NCBI RefSeq assembly: GCF_000003605.2
Contig: NW_003119444.1
Coordinates: forward strand, 1 to 22,950
Direction: 5' to 3'
Length of the DNA stretch: 22,950 nt
Source of the DNA: Saccoglossus kowalevskii
Lineage: Eukaryota > Hemichordata > Enteropneusta > Harrimaniidae
The notes under the pieces were generated by a model, which was not told the DNA's origin, did no database searches, and worked only from the letters and a program-made list of their open reading frames with translations. Made by a program: the position numbers and the translations under genes. Shown in pieces: positions 1-8,893 of the stretch (its first letter is position 1; each line of letters starts with the position of its first letter).

Positions 1-457
1 TTTTCGACTTCTTGTTAAAAACTGTAAGTCCGATTGCTTTGATACTATTCATATTGTTCATTTTCTAATGATGTCTTCAGTTCTTTAATTGAAATGTGCA
101 TTGCTAACAGCGGAGCTATCTCAGCCGATAGGCTGCTTGTTTAATATGTTCTTAGGGACTAAATTTAAGTTTCTGATTGCCATTTCGTTTGAAACAAAAA
201 TTGCCATGTGTTCAAACTATTGATAATTATCATCTAAATTATACAATAAAATATGAATTGATAGACATCAATTTTATAAATACTAAATAGATAAAATGTA
301 TATTTTTTTTCATTTGAATTCAAAACAGCTGATTATTCAGAATAACAAAGTTTCAGCAAATTTCTGTTCCAAACAATAAAGCCACAGATTAAAAAAACAT
401 AATATATATATATATATATATATGCCATATACATGTAATGTTCATTTTGTTTTGCAG
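1..457 (+). other. Intron (3' part)
   Basis: This is AT-rich sequence with no coding potential that I can see. It contains an (AT)n microsatellite and ends in a pyrimidine-rich AG acceptor. It is read as the 3' part of the intron before the first visible exon. Confidence 0.6.
402..422. repeat. (AT)n microsatellite
   Basis: An uninterrupted AT dinucleotide run of about 21 bases, lying 35 bases before the 3' splice site. Such runs are length-variable and could be a marker. Confidence 0.9.
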
Positions 458-582
458 TCCTACCCGAAAACAACGTATCAAGACTCGACGGAACAAATTT
501 TTTTAAAGAAAGATTTTGAAGAACAGGAAACTAGGAAACCAATGGTAAATGCTGAGACAGTTGGCAATGCTAATATTGACAG
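458..582 (+). other. Coding exon (first one in the window)
   Basis: The exon follows a pyrimidine-rich acceptor (TTCATTTTGTTTTGCAG, ending at 457) and ends at AG|GTAGTT. It is 125 nt long and encodes residues 1-42 of the visible part, beginning SYPKTTYQDSTEQIF and containing a charged stretch KKDFEEQETRK. It enters in phase 0 and leaves after two bases of a codon. The upstream exon is outside the window. Confidence 0.68.
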
Positions 583-2787
583 GTAGTTTCAATGTTCTAT
601 AGTCCTTGCGTCTATCGGTATTTTATGTTGTATGACGTACATTACAGTGGAGAAACATGTCCTAATATTTTTCAAAAATCAATATTTTTAGAACAATTGG
701 AAAAACAAAAACAAAAAATACCCCATCATTCACAATATATGATTTTGTTATCTTTGTCACCAGCCTACAATTTGAGATATGGCATTTTATCTCTGCCATA
801 GGAACATATAGTAAAGGCATTACCGCCAAAATGACCACTATCTACTAAAATACAACCATCATTTTCTCAAAAATTAAGCTTCTATTGTCTAGAAGCGCAA
901 TTAATTAGAAAATTACTAAATTCAGGTTATTTGAAATCATGAGTACCGGGGGTGAGCTTCTACTTTAAGTGCATACGCTATTAATAAAACTATTTTCATT
1001 TAAACATACCATGAATTTCATTGCCCTGTTATTGTTACCTGTGCTGTATATTTATTCTGTATTTCTTCATTCAATTCATCAGAAATAGGGTTGGAAATCC
1101 AGGAGCAGTGTTGCCAGAACATCATCCAGATCACGACAAGAGGCACCTAGAAACCACTCACCGAGTGGACTATAAACCACCATTTCCATATACACCTATG
1201 GAGGTAAGACCTGCCACTAGGTGGTGCTCAATTTATTTGTTGATACAATCCTCGGGGCGGACATCCGGGCATTTTCACAGCCTGGCAACCATCGCAGTGA
1301 AAACAAAGGCCAAAAACTTGCAGAAAACAGTACCTTGGAATGGTTATTGAGACTCCCCTGAACAGTGTAACAAGATTAGCCCTGCGTGTGTAACATATAT
1401 AAGTTTGGTTGTTCGGGATTACTTCAAAGTTGAGTTTGTGTTGTTTTCCCGATTTTTCACTGGCTCGACCGGCATTCCACAGCAGCGCGCACAGAGCCCA
1501 TAGAAATGCATGTACAGTGATGCACGTCTTAACAACATGGAACGTCCACCCCTGAGGATTGTATGTAATTACTTTTAGGCAATTTGAGATGTGCTTGTTC
1601 AGTCATAGACTGTGGTTTAAAACTGTTCTGTAATGAAAAGGGTTTACTATAAACTGGCCTTACCCTTTTCACCATGCACAAATTTGTCTGCACCTTTTTC
1701 TTATATACTTTCCAATATTTCAGGAAAGGAACCCAAATTTTGGAGCCAATAGGCAACATTTTGGTAAATTTTCATTGTTTTGTGTCTCTATCTTCTGAAG
1801 GAAAATGGAGACTATATTTTGTGAATTTGTGATAAAAAGTGGGAACTGGTGGTGAGAAGCTTAATCTAATTGATCCTCTTCTATCTGTTGTCATAGTATC
1901 CTAACATTTTTTTGTGTAGTCACCATCAGTTTGTGCACGATATAGCTCAAACTGTTTTTATTAAGTATAATCACCTGTATAATTAGGTCTATTCATGTTA
2001 CATTGGCAGTCATGTGTGAGTGAGCCCTCAAGTGACAGAATGTGGAAATTATGGCTCATTTATATATAGTAGTAGAAGCAGGAATTAGAAATAATTTAAC
2101 TGTACACCGTTGTTCATTTGTTTTTTTATACATGTACTTTAGTCTATACGTTAGTGTCTCTGCATGTGTGTGTGTCCGTCTGTTCTACTGATATCTCAGG
2201 AACCATACATGTATATTTGTTTTTGATGAAACTTGATGCATCGATGATGTGAGCTAATGTGCAGATTTGATTGTGTTTTCGGTAAACATCCATGCATATT
2301 AATTACCTAATTTGCATGATAATTAGCTAATTTTTAGTTGTTCCTTGGCTGTTCCACTGATATCTAAAGAACCACTTATTGGATTTTTATGAAAGTTAGT
2401 ACATAGATGATCTGGAACAATGCCCAAATTTGATTATTTTCTACTATTTATAAGTTGTTGAAAACATTTTGAAAACACTATAGATGTTTATTTTGTGAAA
2501 AGTTGACTTTGGCATTTAAAAAGTTAAAGTGGAGAATTTGTTTTAAATTATTGTTTCATTTCACATTGCAGGAGAAAATCAATGCGGAGCCGACCGAGGA
2601 AGAGATTGCCATGTACAAAGCCAGAACTAATTGCTACAAAAAATGCCACAGTCAGTTTTCAGATACTGCAGATTATAGGAGATACGGCCGCAATACGTGG
2701 CAGGACGAAACCGGAGTCTACGCTAATTCTCAACTCAAGCATGAACTATTTCCCCTCACAAACACAATACCCCCACAACTTGAATAA
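458..2787 (+). CDS. C-terminal part of a CFAP95/C9orf135-like ciliary protein, spliced from three exons
   Basis: The coding sequence is join(458..582, 1083..1203, 2572..2787) and gives 153 residues plus a TAA stop; earlier exons lie upstream of the window. Every junction is a GT-AG intron and the phases agree: exon 1 ends after two bases of an Arg codon, exon 2 supplies the third, and exon 2 ends in phase 0. The protein is hydrophilic and rich in Tyr, Asn and charged residues, with no signal peptide or membrane segment. Recognisable patches are TTHRVDYKPPFPYTPME in exon 2 and CYKKCHSQFSDTADYRRYG followed by NTWQDETGVYANSQLK in exon 3. From memory, this C-terminal pattern fits C9orf135 (CFAP95), a small axonemal microtubule inner protein of about 230 residues, which would place the product in cilia. 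No alignment was possible. Another short ciliary microtubule-inner-protein family is the main alternative. The splicing model is more secure than the family name. Confidence 0.72.
583..1082 (+). other. Intron, phase 2
   Basis: A 500-bp intron that begins GTAGTT and ends ATTCATCAG. It is AT-rich. The short open frames in it read into intron stops and are not supported as genes. Confidence 0.65.
1083..1203 (+). other. Coding exon (middle)
   Basis: The acceptor CATTCAATTCATCAG ends at 1082 and the donor is GAG|GTAAGA, a strong consensus. The 121 nt supply one base to complete the split Arg codon, then 40 full codons. Visible features are a His/Asp cluster (PEHHPDHDKRH) and the Pro/Tyr-rich segment VDYKPPFPYTP. 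Codons are read in the same frame as the flanking exons, which supports the model. Confidence 0.75.
1214..1228 (+). promoter_or_regulatory. CTCF-like motif
   Basis: CCACTAGGTGGTGCT differs at one core position from the bilaterian CTCF consensus CCANNAGRKGGCRS (T in place of C after GG). It sits 10 bases inside an intron. A motif of this length is not proof of binding. Confidence 0.3.
2175..2450 (+). repeat. Two-copy diverged tandem repeat, period about 169 bp
   Basis: The blocks TGTTCTACTGATATCTCAGG (2181) and TGTTCCACTGATATCTAAAG (2350) start equivalent segments. Both continue with GAACCA, then TTTTGATGAAA or TTTTATGAAA, a GATGAT block, and AGATTTGATT or AAATTTGATT. The copies are about 70-75% identical by eye. 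This type of sequence looks like an old dispersed repeat in the intron and is not coding. Confidence 0.6.
2572..2787 (+). other. Coding exon (terminal) with stop codon
   Basis: The acceptor TTCATTTCACATTGCAG ends at 2571. The exon encodes 71 residues and the TAA at 2785-2787. It starts with an acidic stretch EKINAEPTEEEIAMYKAR, followed by the CYKKC pair of cysteines and the motif NTWQDETGVYAN. This exon is clearly richer in GC than its flanks and is the best evidence that the gene is real. Confidence 0.8.
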
Positions 2788-2788
2788 A
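2783..2788 (+). promoter_or_regulatory. AATAAA overlapping the stop codon
   Basis: The last Glu codon and the TAA stop together create AATAAA. An A-rich run follows directly (from 2791). If used, it would leave almost no 3' UTR, so the downstream AATAAA at 2964 is the more likely poly(A) signal. Confidence 0.3.
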
Positions 2789-2963
2789 CTAAAAAAAAAA
2801 TGTCAAAAATGTACTCTCTGTAGAAAGATGTGTGTATTCAATTAGGAGGGTGATTATTTTCTTGTACATTTCTGCTTATAGGTTGACCACAAACGAATCT
2901 TGTATGTAATTAAACAAAACATGTTCACGCAGATTAAATTCAAAATAGCGAAATTAGGTGTAT

Positions 2964-2969
2964 AATAAA
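2964..2969 (+). promoter_or_regulatory. Probable poly(A) signal of the gene
   Basis: A canonical AATAAA lies 177 bases after the stop. A T/G-containing stretch (ATAAGTGTCAATTGGT) follows about 25 bases later, as expected of a cleavage and downstream element. This would give a 3' UTR of about 200 bases. Confidence 0.5.
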
Positions 2970-3030
2970 TGACGTTACAGTATATGAATATATAAGTGTC
3001 AATTGGTATAAAAACAAAAGTCCACAATAA

Positions 3031-3041
3031 TAGAGGGCGCT
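3031..3041 (+). promoter_or_regulatory. CTCF-core-like motif
   Basis: TAGAGGGCGCT matches the YAGRKGGCGC core of CTCF sites completely, but the 5' CCA part is missing. It lies just past the inferred end of the gene. Confidence 0.25.
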
Positions 3042-3091
3042 ATGTAGCCATCTGTTGCACCTGTGAGATAGAACAGGCTTTCAGGCATATA

Positions 3092-3278
3092 CTGTAGAAT
3101 ACTTTATTTTTGCTTGGAATTTATTTTTGCTGAAGGAATGATTCCGTGAAAAGAAAATCTAGCGAATATACTTTTTTTTCAATATTTCACATTAAACTCA
3201 TCAAAAATCAGTGAAAATAAATTCCATACACAAATTTTCAGCGAAAATTAATTCCAGTGAAAATAAAATATTCCACAG
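3092..3278. mobile_element. MITE with terminal inverted repeats and TA target duplication
   Basis: The left end reads TA|CTGTAGAATACTTTATTTTT and the reverse complement of the right end reads TA|CTGTGGAATATTTTATTTTC. Both continue with a GGAATT block, an A/T-rich ATTTTYGCT block and CTGAA, so the inverted repeat is about 45 bp. TA flanks the element at 3090-3091 and 3279-3280. At 187 bp it has no coding capacity. Structure and TA duplication point to a non-autonomous Tc1/mariner-like element. From memory, similar GTGAAAATAAATTCC-type repeats are frequent in mollusc genomes. Confidence 0.7.
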
Positions 3279-4698
3279 TATCAGTTATTAGTTCACCCCT
3301 CACTGACTGACAAATTCAGCGAAAATATTTGTATTACATGAGAGACTATGAGTGAAAGACGATTCTTTTATATCATTTTATGGTTTTCAGTGAACAATAA
3401 TTTTGGTTAATATAACAATTACTACTTAGTTTATTTCAGTAATAATTAAACCAGGTTTGTCAGAAATATTCAATTGTATCTGTGGGCCCGGTCTGATAGT
3501 TTATTTACATAAATGATGGGGTTTTTTCCCTTCAAATTACATGCTTTTATTGTCAGTTGGGTAGTTTACAATATGATTAAAATAAGATCTTGGTTGGCTT
3601 ATTTTGTTTTTTTTTAGTTTATTTTAATTATTTTTGACATTACGATTATTTTGCTGCAAGAATTGTTTTTTTTAAAAAAGGCAAATATTAAAATGAATAA
3701 TAAATATAAATAATCGTAATAATAATTAATAAAAATTAATTATAATAAAAATATATTAAAATAAAATTTGTAAAATTTAATTCATGTTTGTGCCCCTTAT
3801 TCTGTTTTTTTGTTGAGCTTTCAACGGTGAAATCTAAGTGTTAAGTCGGAAAATTAAGTGTGTATACAGTTGAAGCATGAAACATGTTGTCGCCAGAAAA
3901 ATTACATTTAAAAAAAAATGTCACGTTTCCAAGAACCTCACAATATTTCAGTAAAAAAAAAGCCATATTGAAAATGTACACAAAGATGTCTTGCTCTTTT
4001 GATAAGTACATGTAAACAGTTTATGAAATGATGACAGAAATTACTGATATCATACATTGAAACCTGTTTAAACTAAATCAAATATCAAACGAATGCTGGA
4101 AATTGTATACTTAATAGAAATAAATACACAATCCCGGTGTATTTGGGAGATTTTACAGAAATTTAACATTAAAATCTGTTCATACCAAACACTAAATTAA
4201 ATCTGTCTGATCTGATTTTGCAAGATTTCCTTGAATAAAAGACCATTACCTTAGGTAGGACTAAAAAAAAAAGTCCTCTTCACCAGAGACGCTCATACCT
4301 GCCATCTCATGTTTTTTTTTTTTGTATTTGCACAAACAAATCACATGACTTTACTGTAAGGTTCTCGCAAATGACAACCTTAAAACAAAAGTTGACTCAC
4401 CTGCTTCAATGGCCTTGTATACTGAATACCTCTGTAAAAGAAACTATAACAAATTTAACATTAATAAGGCATTAAAAAAAGCAGAGAATATTATTAGCAG
4501 TGAATAGAAGGGTCCTCAAGTCTGAAGCAGAGAAATATTGTATTTGTGAAAACTTATTCATCAAATCATGAAGAAATTTGTTATCGTTAAATTTGACACT
4601 TTACAGTTTCTATTGATACAGTTTCTACAGTACATACAGTTTCTATTGATTCAGAATTTGATAAATTATCAGGCTAAAAAATTTATAGCTGATGAATA
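3279..4698. other. AT-rich spacer without a recognisable gene
   Basis: The stretch holds long A and T runs and a 13-base inverted pair (ATTACGATTATTT at 3640 and AAATAATCGTAAT near 3708). A small hairpin at about 4257-4278 (AGGACT, ten A, AGTCCT) is also present. The + frame at 4568-4789 runs into the next MITE and is not supported as a gene. Confidence 0.5.
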
Positions 4699-4979
4699 CG
4701 GTGGCTGGTTTTTCGAATTTCTCATATTTTCACCTGTATTTTTCAGCTTGATTTTGAATTTCCGACAATTTCAATTTACACCTCAGTGAAAATATTTAAG
4801 CCGCGGTGAGAATAATTTTCTCCGCGTTGTAAATATTTGCACCTCGATGGAAATATTTAAACCACGATGAGAATAATTTGCTCCACAGTGTAAATATGTA
4901 CACCTTGAAATGAAGCCGAAAAATACAGGTGAAAATGTGAGAACTTCGAAAAACAGTGAATGGCCCTAACAAGCCACCG
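4699..4979. mobile_element. MITE with TA target duplication and internal tandem repeat
   Basis: The left terminus is TA|CGGTGGCT and the right terminus is AGCCACCG|TA. Inside, TTTTTCGAATTTCTCATATT matches the reverse complement of the right arm (TTTTTCGAAGTTCTCACATT), and both continue TTTCACCTGTATTTTTC. The right arm carries about 16 extra bases near its end (reverse complement TTAGGGCCATTCACT) that the left arm lacks. The 281-bp element has no coding capacity and a two-copy 61-bp tandem core. The TA duplication suggests a Tc1/mariner-type transposase acted in trans. Confidence 0.78.
4779..4900. repeat. Two 61-bp tandem units inside the MITE
   Basis: Unit 1 is 4779-4839 and unit 2 is 4840-4900. 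Both begin CACCTC, contain AAATATTTAA, GATGAGAATAATT or GGTGAGAATAATT, and CTCC, and end TGTAAATAT. A third CACCT starts at 4901. The units differ mainly by transitions. Confidence 0.8.
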
Positions 4980-4981
4980 TA

Positions 4982-5960
4982 GATGAAGGATACATGTCTG
5001 ATACAGATAGGAGAATAAAAAAGTGAAACAGATTCTACAATGTGCTAGAGATTGAGTTTTGTACAAAGCTAGCTAGAAGCACAAGTTTGGGGGGGGCATA
5101 ACCTCAATGCACCAAAATACTTTTTTTATGCACAGTAATTTTGTTGGGCATCAATTCATTTTTCTGATTTTATTTTGGTTTCTGTTTTGAAAGGGTTTCT
5201 CCTGAACATAAAGAATTAAGTTTTACGAGTGAAAGATGGTTTTACCGTGAGTGATTGACAGTTCAAAATACATAATTGTTATTAAGTGTAAATATGGTCA
5301 GGGATTAAGCATGTTATGATAGTTGTCTGGACAACCGGAATAAAATAAAAAAATAATTGTCGATACCAATAATAATTTGTTGATTGATTTTAATTCAATT
5401 TATGTATATGCAGGTTAAATTAGTATTTCCAAAAAATAATGAGTTATCGATTTTTGTTATTCAAAATGCCATGTATTTATCTTATTTTCCTTTTTAACAT
5501 TGTTTAAAAAAAATCATTTGATTTGACAAACACGAAAGAATTTTGGGGTATTTCCTTGCTTATTAATGTGCTATCTGCATTTAATGATGGTAAATTTTCA
5601 TAAAGTAAGGAAATATCAATGCCATTATTACATAATCCTCTCTCAAAGATCGGCATTGCGATATTGAGCTATAACAAAAAAACTCAAAATCAAATCATTC
5701 ACGTAATACGCGAGATCACGCAACGGAAAATCACCTATCAATCTGCCTGAAACCATCAGCATTCGTTTCATGGTACAACGATCTTCAAGTAAAACTAATA
5801 CCTGTAGTTTTTATGAAACGTAAACAGCGCCCTCACCGACATTGTAAACAGAAAAGAATGAATCGAAGGTCAATGACCAGATAACGCAAGTCTGCATCGT
5901 AGACCCTAGGGTCTATGTCTACATACATATATTATTTTGTCGGGTTTACTTTTCGAGCTG
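4982..5960. other. Spacer without a recognisable gene
   Basis: AT-rich sequence. The only ordered structures seen are a perfect 16-bp palindrome at 5900-5915 and a short imperfect inverted repeat (TATTTCCTTGCTTATT near 5549 against ATAAAGTAAGGAAATA near 5602). Confidence 0.5.
5900..5915. repeat. Perfect 16-bp palindrome
   Basis: TAGACCCTAGGGTCTA is self-complementary over its whole length. No function is apparent. Confidence 0.85.
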
Positions 5961-6214
5961 ACACAGACAGCAATAAGCGAATACATCTGTTGTGAACAGC
6001 TTCTGGTACACGCTCTTCTGGGTCAAGTCACCCGTTGTTTTTGATCGTCCATTTAAATAGTGTCTGTGAAATGCCCACCAACACATTTCCTAATCCTATT
6101 TTGAATTTGTGTTCTTCTGAAATAGTAGTCATTGTTTGTTTTTTTTAAATGATTTTTTGCGTCCGAGTAAATTTTTCGTTTTTTGCCACGCCCACCAATC
6201 CTCGATATAGTGAT

Positions 6215-6370
6215 CAAATAACACCGAATAAACGGCAAGTTAATACAACGTCAAATTATAGTAAACACGTACTGCGTGCGTGACTTGAACCGGCGCTCGC
6301 GTACGGCACCAAATCACCTAGCTTCACGCCACTACACGTCTTTCCCTCGGCCACCGGGCATCCCCAATAA
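6215..6370 (-). mobile_element. tRNA-derived SINE, copy 1
   Basis: Read on the minus strand, GATGCCCGGTGGCCGAGGG gives an A-box (TGGCCGAGGG, 6353 to 6344) and GGTTCAAGTC gives a B-box (6291 to 6282). The boxes are about 50 bp apart, with a GC-rich stretch (GTGCCGTACGCGAGCGCC) just before the B-box. That matches the long variable arm of a class II tRNA (Leu or Ser type). The body continues through GCACGCAGTACGTG to a 3' end CGTTTATTCGGTGTTATTTG. It is not a functional tRNA gene: the acceptor stem does not pair well and there is no Pol III T-run after the B-box. The 3' limit is set by similarity to copy 2. Confidence 0.55.
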
Positions 6371-6580
6371 AGGATGCTTAATAACCGAGTTATTACGTGC
6401 AGAGAACATGCAACCCGTCCACGCGATCCGCGCCACACAGCGTGGCCAGAATGCGGCAAAGGCCTTCAGATCTGGCTGTAGTAGGATGGTGAAAGTAATG
6501 GTACAGCATTATAACAGTGAATAAGTACTGAGAAATAATTTTAAACTCATAGTTGCTGTTGACATAGAAGGTAAAGTAAG

Positions 6581-6666
6581 CAAATAACACCGAATAAACG
6601 GCAAGGTAAATACTACGTCAAATAATAGTAAACACGTACTGCGTGCGTGATTCGAACCGGCGCTCG
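6581..6666 (-). mobile_element. tRNA-derived SINE, copy 2 (5'-truncated)
   Basis: This matches copy 1 from CAAATAACACCGAATAAACG through AGTAAACACGTACTGCGTGC to the B-box (here GGTTCGAATC on the minus strand). It stops abruptly at CGCTCG, where an AT run begins. The A-box half is missing. Identity to copy 1 is about 90%, so the two are related and not very old. Confidence 0.55.
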
Positions 6667-6849
6667 ATATATATATGTATATACATTACCGGCAAATGCA
6701 CGCTGACCAGCAAGTACCCCTAAATACGTCACCAGGGCTCAGCTAATGGGGAGCATCGTTTTAAAATACATCAAAGTAAAATTGGCGTAGATTAAGTTTG
6801 AAACCCATGTTTTTACTCTGAAAAAATATTTTTAATGAATGATATAAAA

Positions 6850-6936
6850 AAATGAGGCCCTCGGTAAGTCGCGACCCTCGACAAGTCGCGGTTTTTGCTT
6901 GTATCCCGACACCCGCGACTTAGCGAGAGGCCACTG
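6850..6936 (-). mobile_element. pogo/Tigger-like transposon terminus (solo end)
   Basis: Read on the minus strand, the end is TA|CAGTGGCCTCTCGCTAAGTC, the typical CAGTG...CCTCGCTAAGTC start of pogo/Tigger terminal repeats, with TA outside it (6937-6938). Further in, CGACTTGTCGAGGG and CGCGACTTACCGAGGGCC repeat the same CCTCG-N2-AAGTCGCG module, giving three subterminal copies. I do not see the partner terminus or transposase, so this is a remnant or one end of a short element. Confidence 0.45.
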
Positions 6937-7429
6937 TACAACAATCAGCGAATACGCCTGTTGTGAACAACTTCTGGTACACGCTCTTCTGGGTCACGTC
7001 ACCCGTTGTTTTCAGTTTGATCCGTCGTTTTTAAATACATCAAAGTAAAATTGGCGTGGATTAAGTTTGAAACCCATGTTTTTACTTTAAAAAAATATTT
7101 TTAACTTAATGATACCAATAAATGATTCTAGACTAGAAAATAGCAGAAATTTTACAGGCACTTTAAGGTCGTGGTGCGACGTTAATCGTATATTAACCTA
7201 ATCGCGGCCATTGTGACTTTAAGTACTTAAGATTACGACAAAGAAAGAACATTTAATAAGACTTAATACTTTTTATTTTTGACTTTGACAGAATAAATCG
7301 TAAGCACAATGGGACAATAAAAGTCAAGTTCAATTAAAACGTGGTAAAACAATATGAAGTTTCATTTCACTGGTACTACATTCAATTACAACACAAAAAA
7401 CAAAAGGCGCGTTTTGGAGTGACACGTCT

Positions 7430-7665
7430 TGATTATGGTAGACAGAAAACCACCGAACATAATAGAAATGAACAACGTGTGACGGACTAATATGCGTCAA
7501 TAAACAACACAGCATAGACACTGGCTGCCCAATTAATAATGACTGTTCAATTCGTAGATCAATCGGACGTGTGATTCGAATTCTAAACAAAACCAGCATG
7601 ACACGAAGTATTCGTGTACAGTGACAATCTGTCATTAGCACCGACTTGTTTAATTAACCTAAAAT
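7430..7665 (-). repeat. Dispersed repeat family, copy A (inverted)
   Basis: On the minus strand this copy reads GTGCTAATGACAGATTGTCA, then CATGCTGGTTTTGTTTAGAA, CGTCCGATTGAT, and GTTGTTTATTGACGCATAT. Copies B, C and E have the same blocks in the same order on the + strand. A minus open frame (7330-7641) crosses it and shares a short peptide, MLVLFRIR, with a frame in copy C, but this simply reflects DNA similarity. Confidence 0.7.
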
Positions 7666-8690
7666 GAAGCTAATCAATACAGCTTAATAAACGTATTTAA
7701 CAATTGTTGATATTCGCAGAATAGATTGTTTATTTCCGTGTACTAGTAAGTTCTTATATGGTAAAATGTGGTCACGGTACATTTATTTTAGATACACATA
7801 ATATTACTACACATGGAAATCCTCGGTAGCTCACTTGTATTAGTTATATACGGGTATGCGATGTACAAACTTTAGATGAAAATCACAGCCTGTAGGCCAA
7901 ATTCATCACCCCTTGAAAAAAAATCAAGGACAATCCACCTCTTAAAGTTGTTTAAATATGTGTGCAACATCAGAAATCATGGTAATATATCGACACAGCT
8001 TTCATTCCTGAAAATTTTAAAAAGTGAACCCTTAACTCTTGAAAATACAATAAATAAACCTCTTACCCATTTAAAACATAATTTACAGACCCGTTGATGT
8101 GTCTCTACTAGCCCCACCCCCGCGAGTCCACTTTGCACGTTCATAAAACGCTAGTATGTTTACAGTAGTTATTCACAGCATGCCAGGATTACCAGTGATA
8201 GTGTAGAGGAACTGTGAGGGCGTAGTTACTTATACGCTGGTTGCTTTACTAGTACTAGGCAAGTTCAACGTAACTGTTCCATCTATAAATCGTTCTCTAA
8301 TTTCCATCATATGTTGACACTGACTACTCAGAAGACAAGATCACACCTGCTTTAAGACTTCACTGCTTAAAATAACTAGTAAAACGTTGGCTACTCGTGC
8401 TGTCAATCACTAAGCGAGTGAATAAATTAACAAAAATACATATTTTCTTTTTCGATGTTTGATCAGCTAACACTTTCATTAGATATCGCCCTCAACATTC
8501 GAATTGCGGACATGCCGACCTGTTTAAAACATGATTAATACTAGTTGATAAACCTCAACCAATGATCCACGTGTTTTGTTTTGTTTTGTTTTGTTTTGTT
8601 TAGATTATTCAGTAGTTGGGGCTGGTACCAGCACGTGAATTTGCATTTACAACGAGCCATAACATATATTTAGAATAAAAGGGCGGTAGT
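7666..8690. other. Spacer without a recognisable gene
   Basis: AT-rich sequence with a TTTTG microsatellite. The + frame 7876-8097 has no recognisable domain or splice context. Confidence 0.45.
8573..8600. repeat. (TTTTG)n microsatellite
   Basis: Five to six uninterrupted TTTTG units. Confidence 0.9.
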
Positions 8691-8893
8691 CGTCGCGCCA
8701 CGCATGCGCGAGATATATGGGACTCATATAAACAAAGATGGCGACTTTGATTGTTGCGCAGATCAACGAGTACAAACTGAGACGTTACCAAGCTTTAACG
8801 TATTTTATTAGGTGTTTAGCGTCGCGCCCAGGTCGAACCTCATACTTTAGCGCATTGGATTGTGGGAAAATCTGTTCTAAATGGGTCCAATAA
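8690..8893 (+). promoter_or_regulatory. Promoter-like patch with a possible short first exon
   Basis: This region is richer in CpG than its surroundings. It has an NRF1-like palindrome (CGCATGCGCG at 8701-8710), a TATA-like CATATAAAC (8725-8733) and AAAGATGGCGAC, which resembles a YY1 site over a start codon. From that ATG (8738) a frame of 51 codons runs to TAA at 8891-8893 (MATLIVAQINEYKLRRYQAL at its start). A possible donor (ATTAG|GTGTTT) lies inside. The combination of motifs is typical of animal housekeeping promoters, but no downstream exon is recognised. Confidence 0.25.

Larger units (their letters stand above)
1204..2571 (+). other. Intron, phase 0
   Basis: A 1368-bp intron from GTAAGA to CATTGCAG. 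Just after the donor it carries a CTCF-like motif, and in its 3' half a two-copy 169-bp tandem repeat. A minus-strand open frame at 1529-1759 has no recognisable content. Confidence 0.68.
5968..7116. repeat. Duplicated unit X-Y, first copy split by a SINE-bearing segment
   Basis: Block X occurs at about 5970-6052 and 6945-7033; both contain GAACA[GA]CTTCTGGTACACG and the following CTCTTCTGGGTCA. Block Y occurs at about 6757-6846 and 7030-7116; both contain CATCAAAGTAAAATTGGCGT and AAGTTTGAAACCCATG. In the second copy X runs straight into Y. In the first copy they are separated by about 700 bp that hold two SINE copies. This is read as a local duplication or two insertions of one repeat, with a later insertion in copy 1. 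Confidence 0.65.

Noticed and set aside
1021-1350. Plus frame of 109 codons as one continuous gene
   Set aside because: Only 1083-1203 is coding; the rest is the acceptor tract and the next intron, bounded by strong splice signals.
6265-6365. A functional tRNA-Leu or tRNA-Ser gene
   Set aside because: The A and B boxes are present but the acceptor stem does not pair convincingly, no Pol III T-run follows, and a second copy shares the downstream body, which points to a SINE.
6256-6524. Opposed open frames at the SINE locus
   Set aside because: They overlap the SINE copy and its flank on both strands, with no recognisable domain.
7330-7641. Minus frame of 103 codons as a gene
   Set aside because: It overlaps dispersed repeat copy A; its similarity to the frame in copy C follows from DNA repeat similarity and other copies carry stops.
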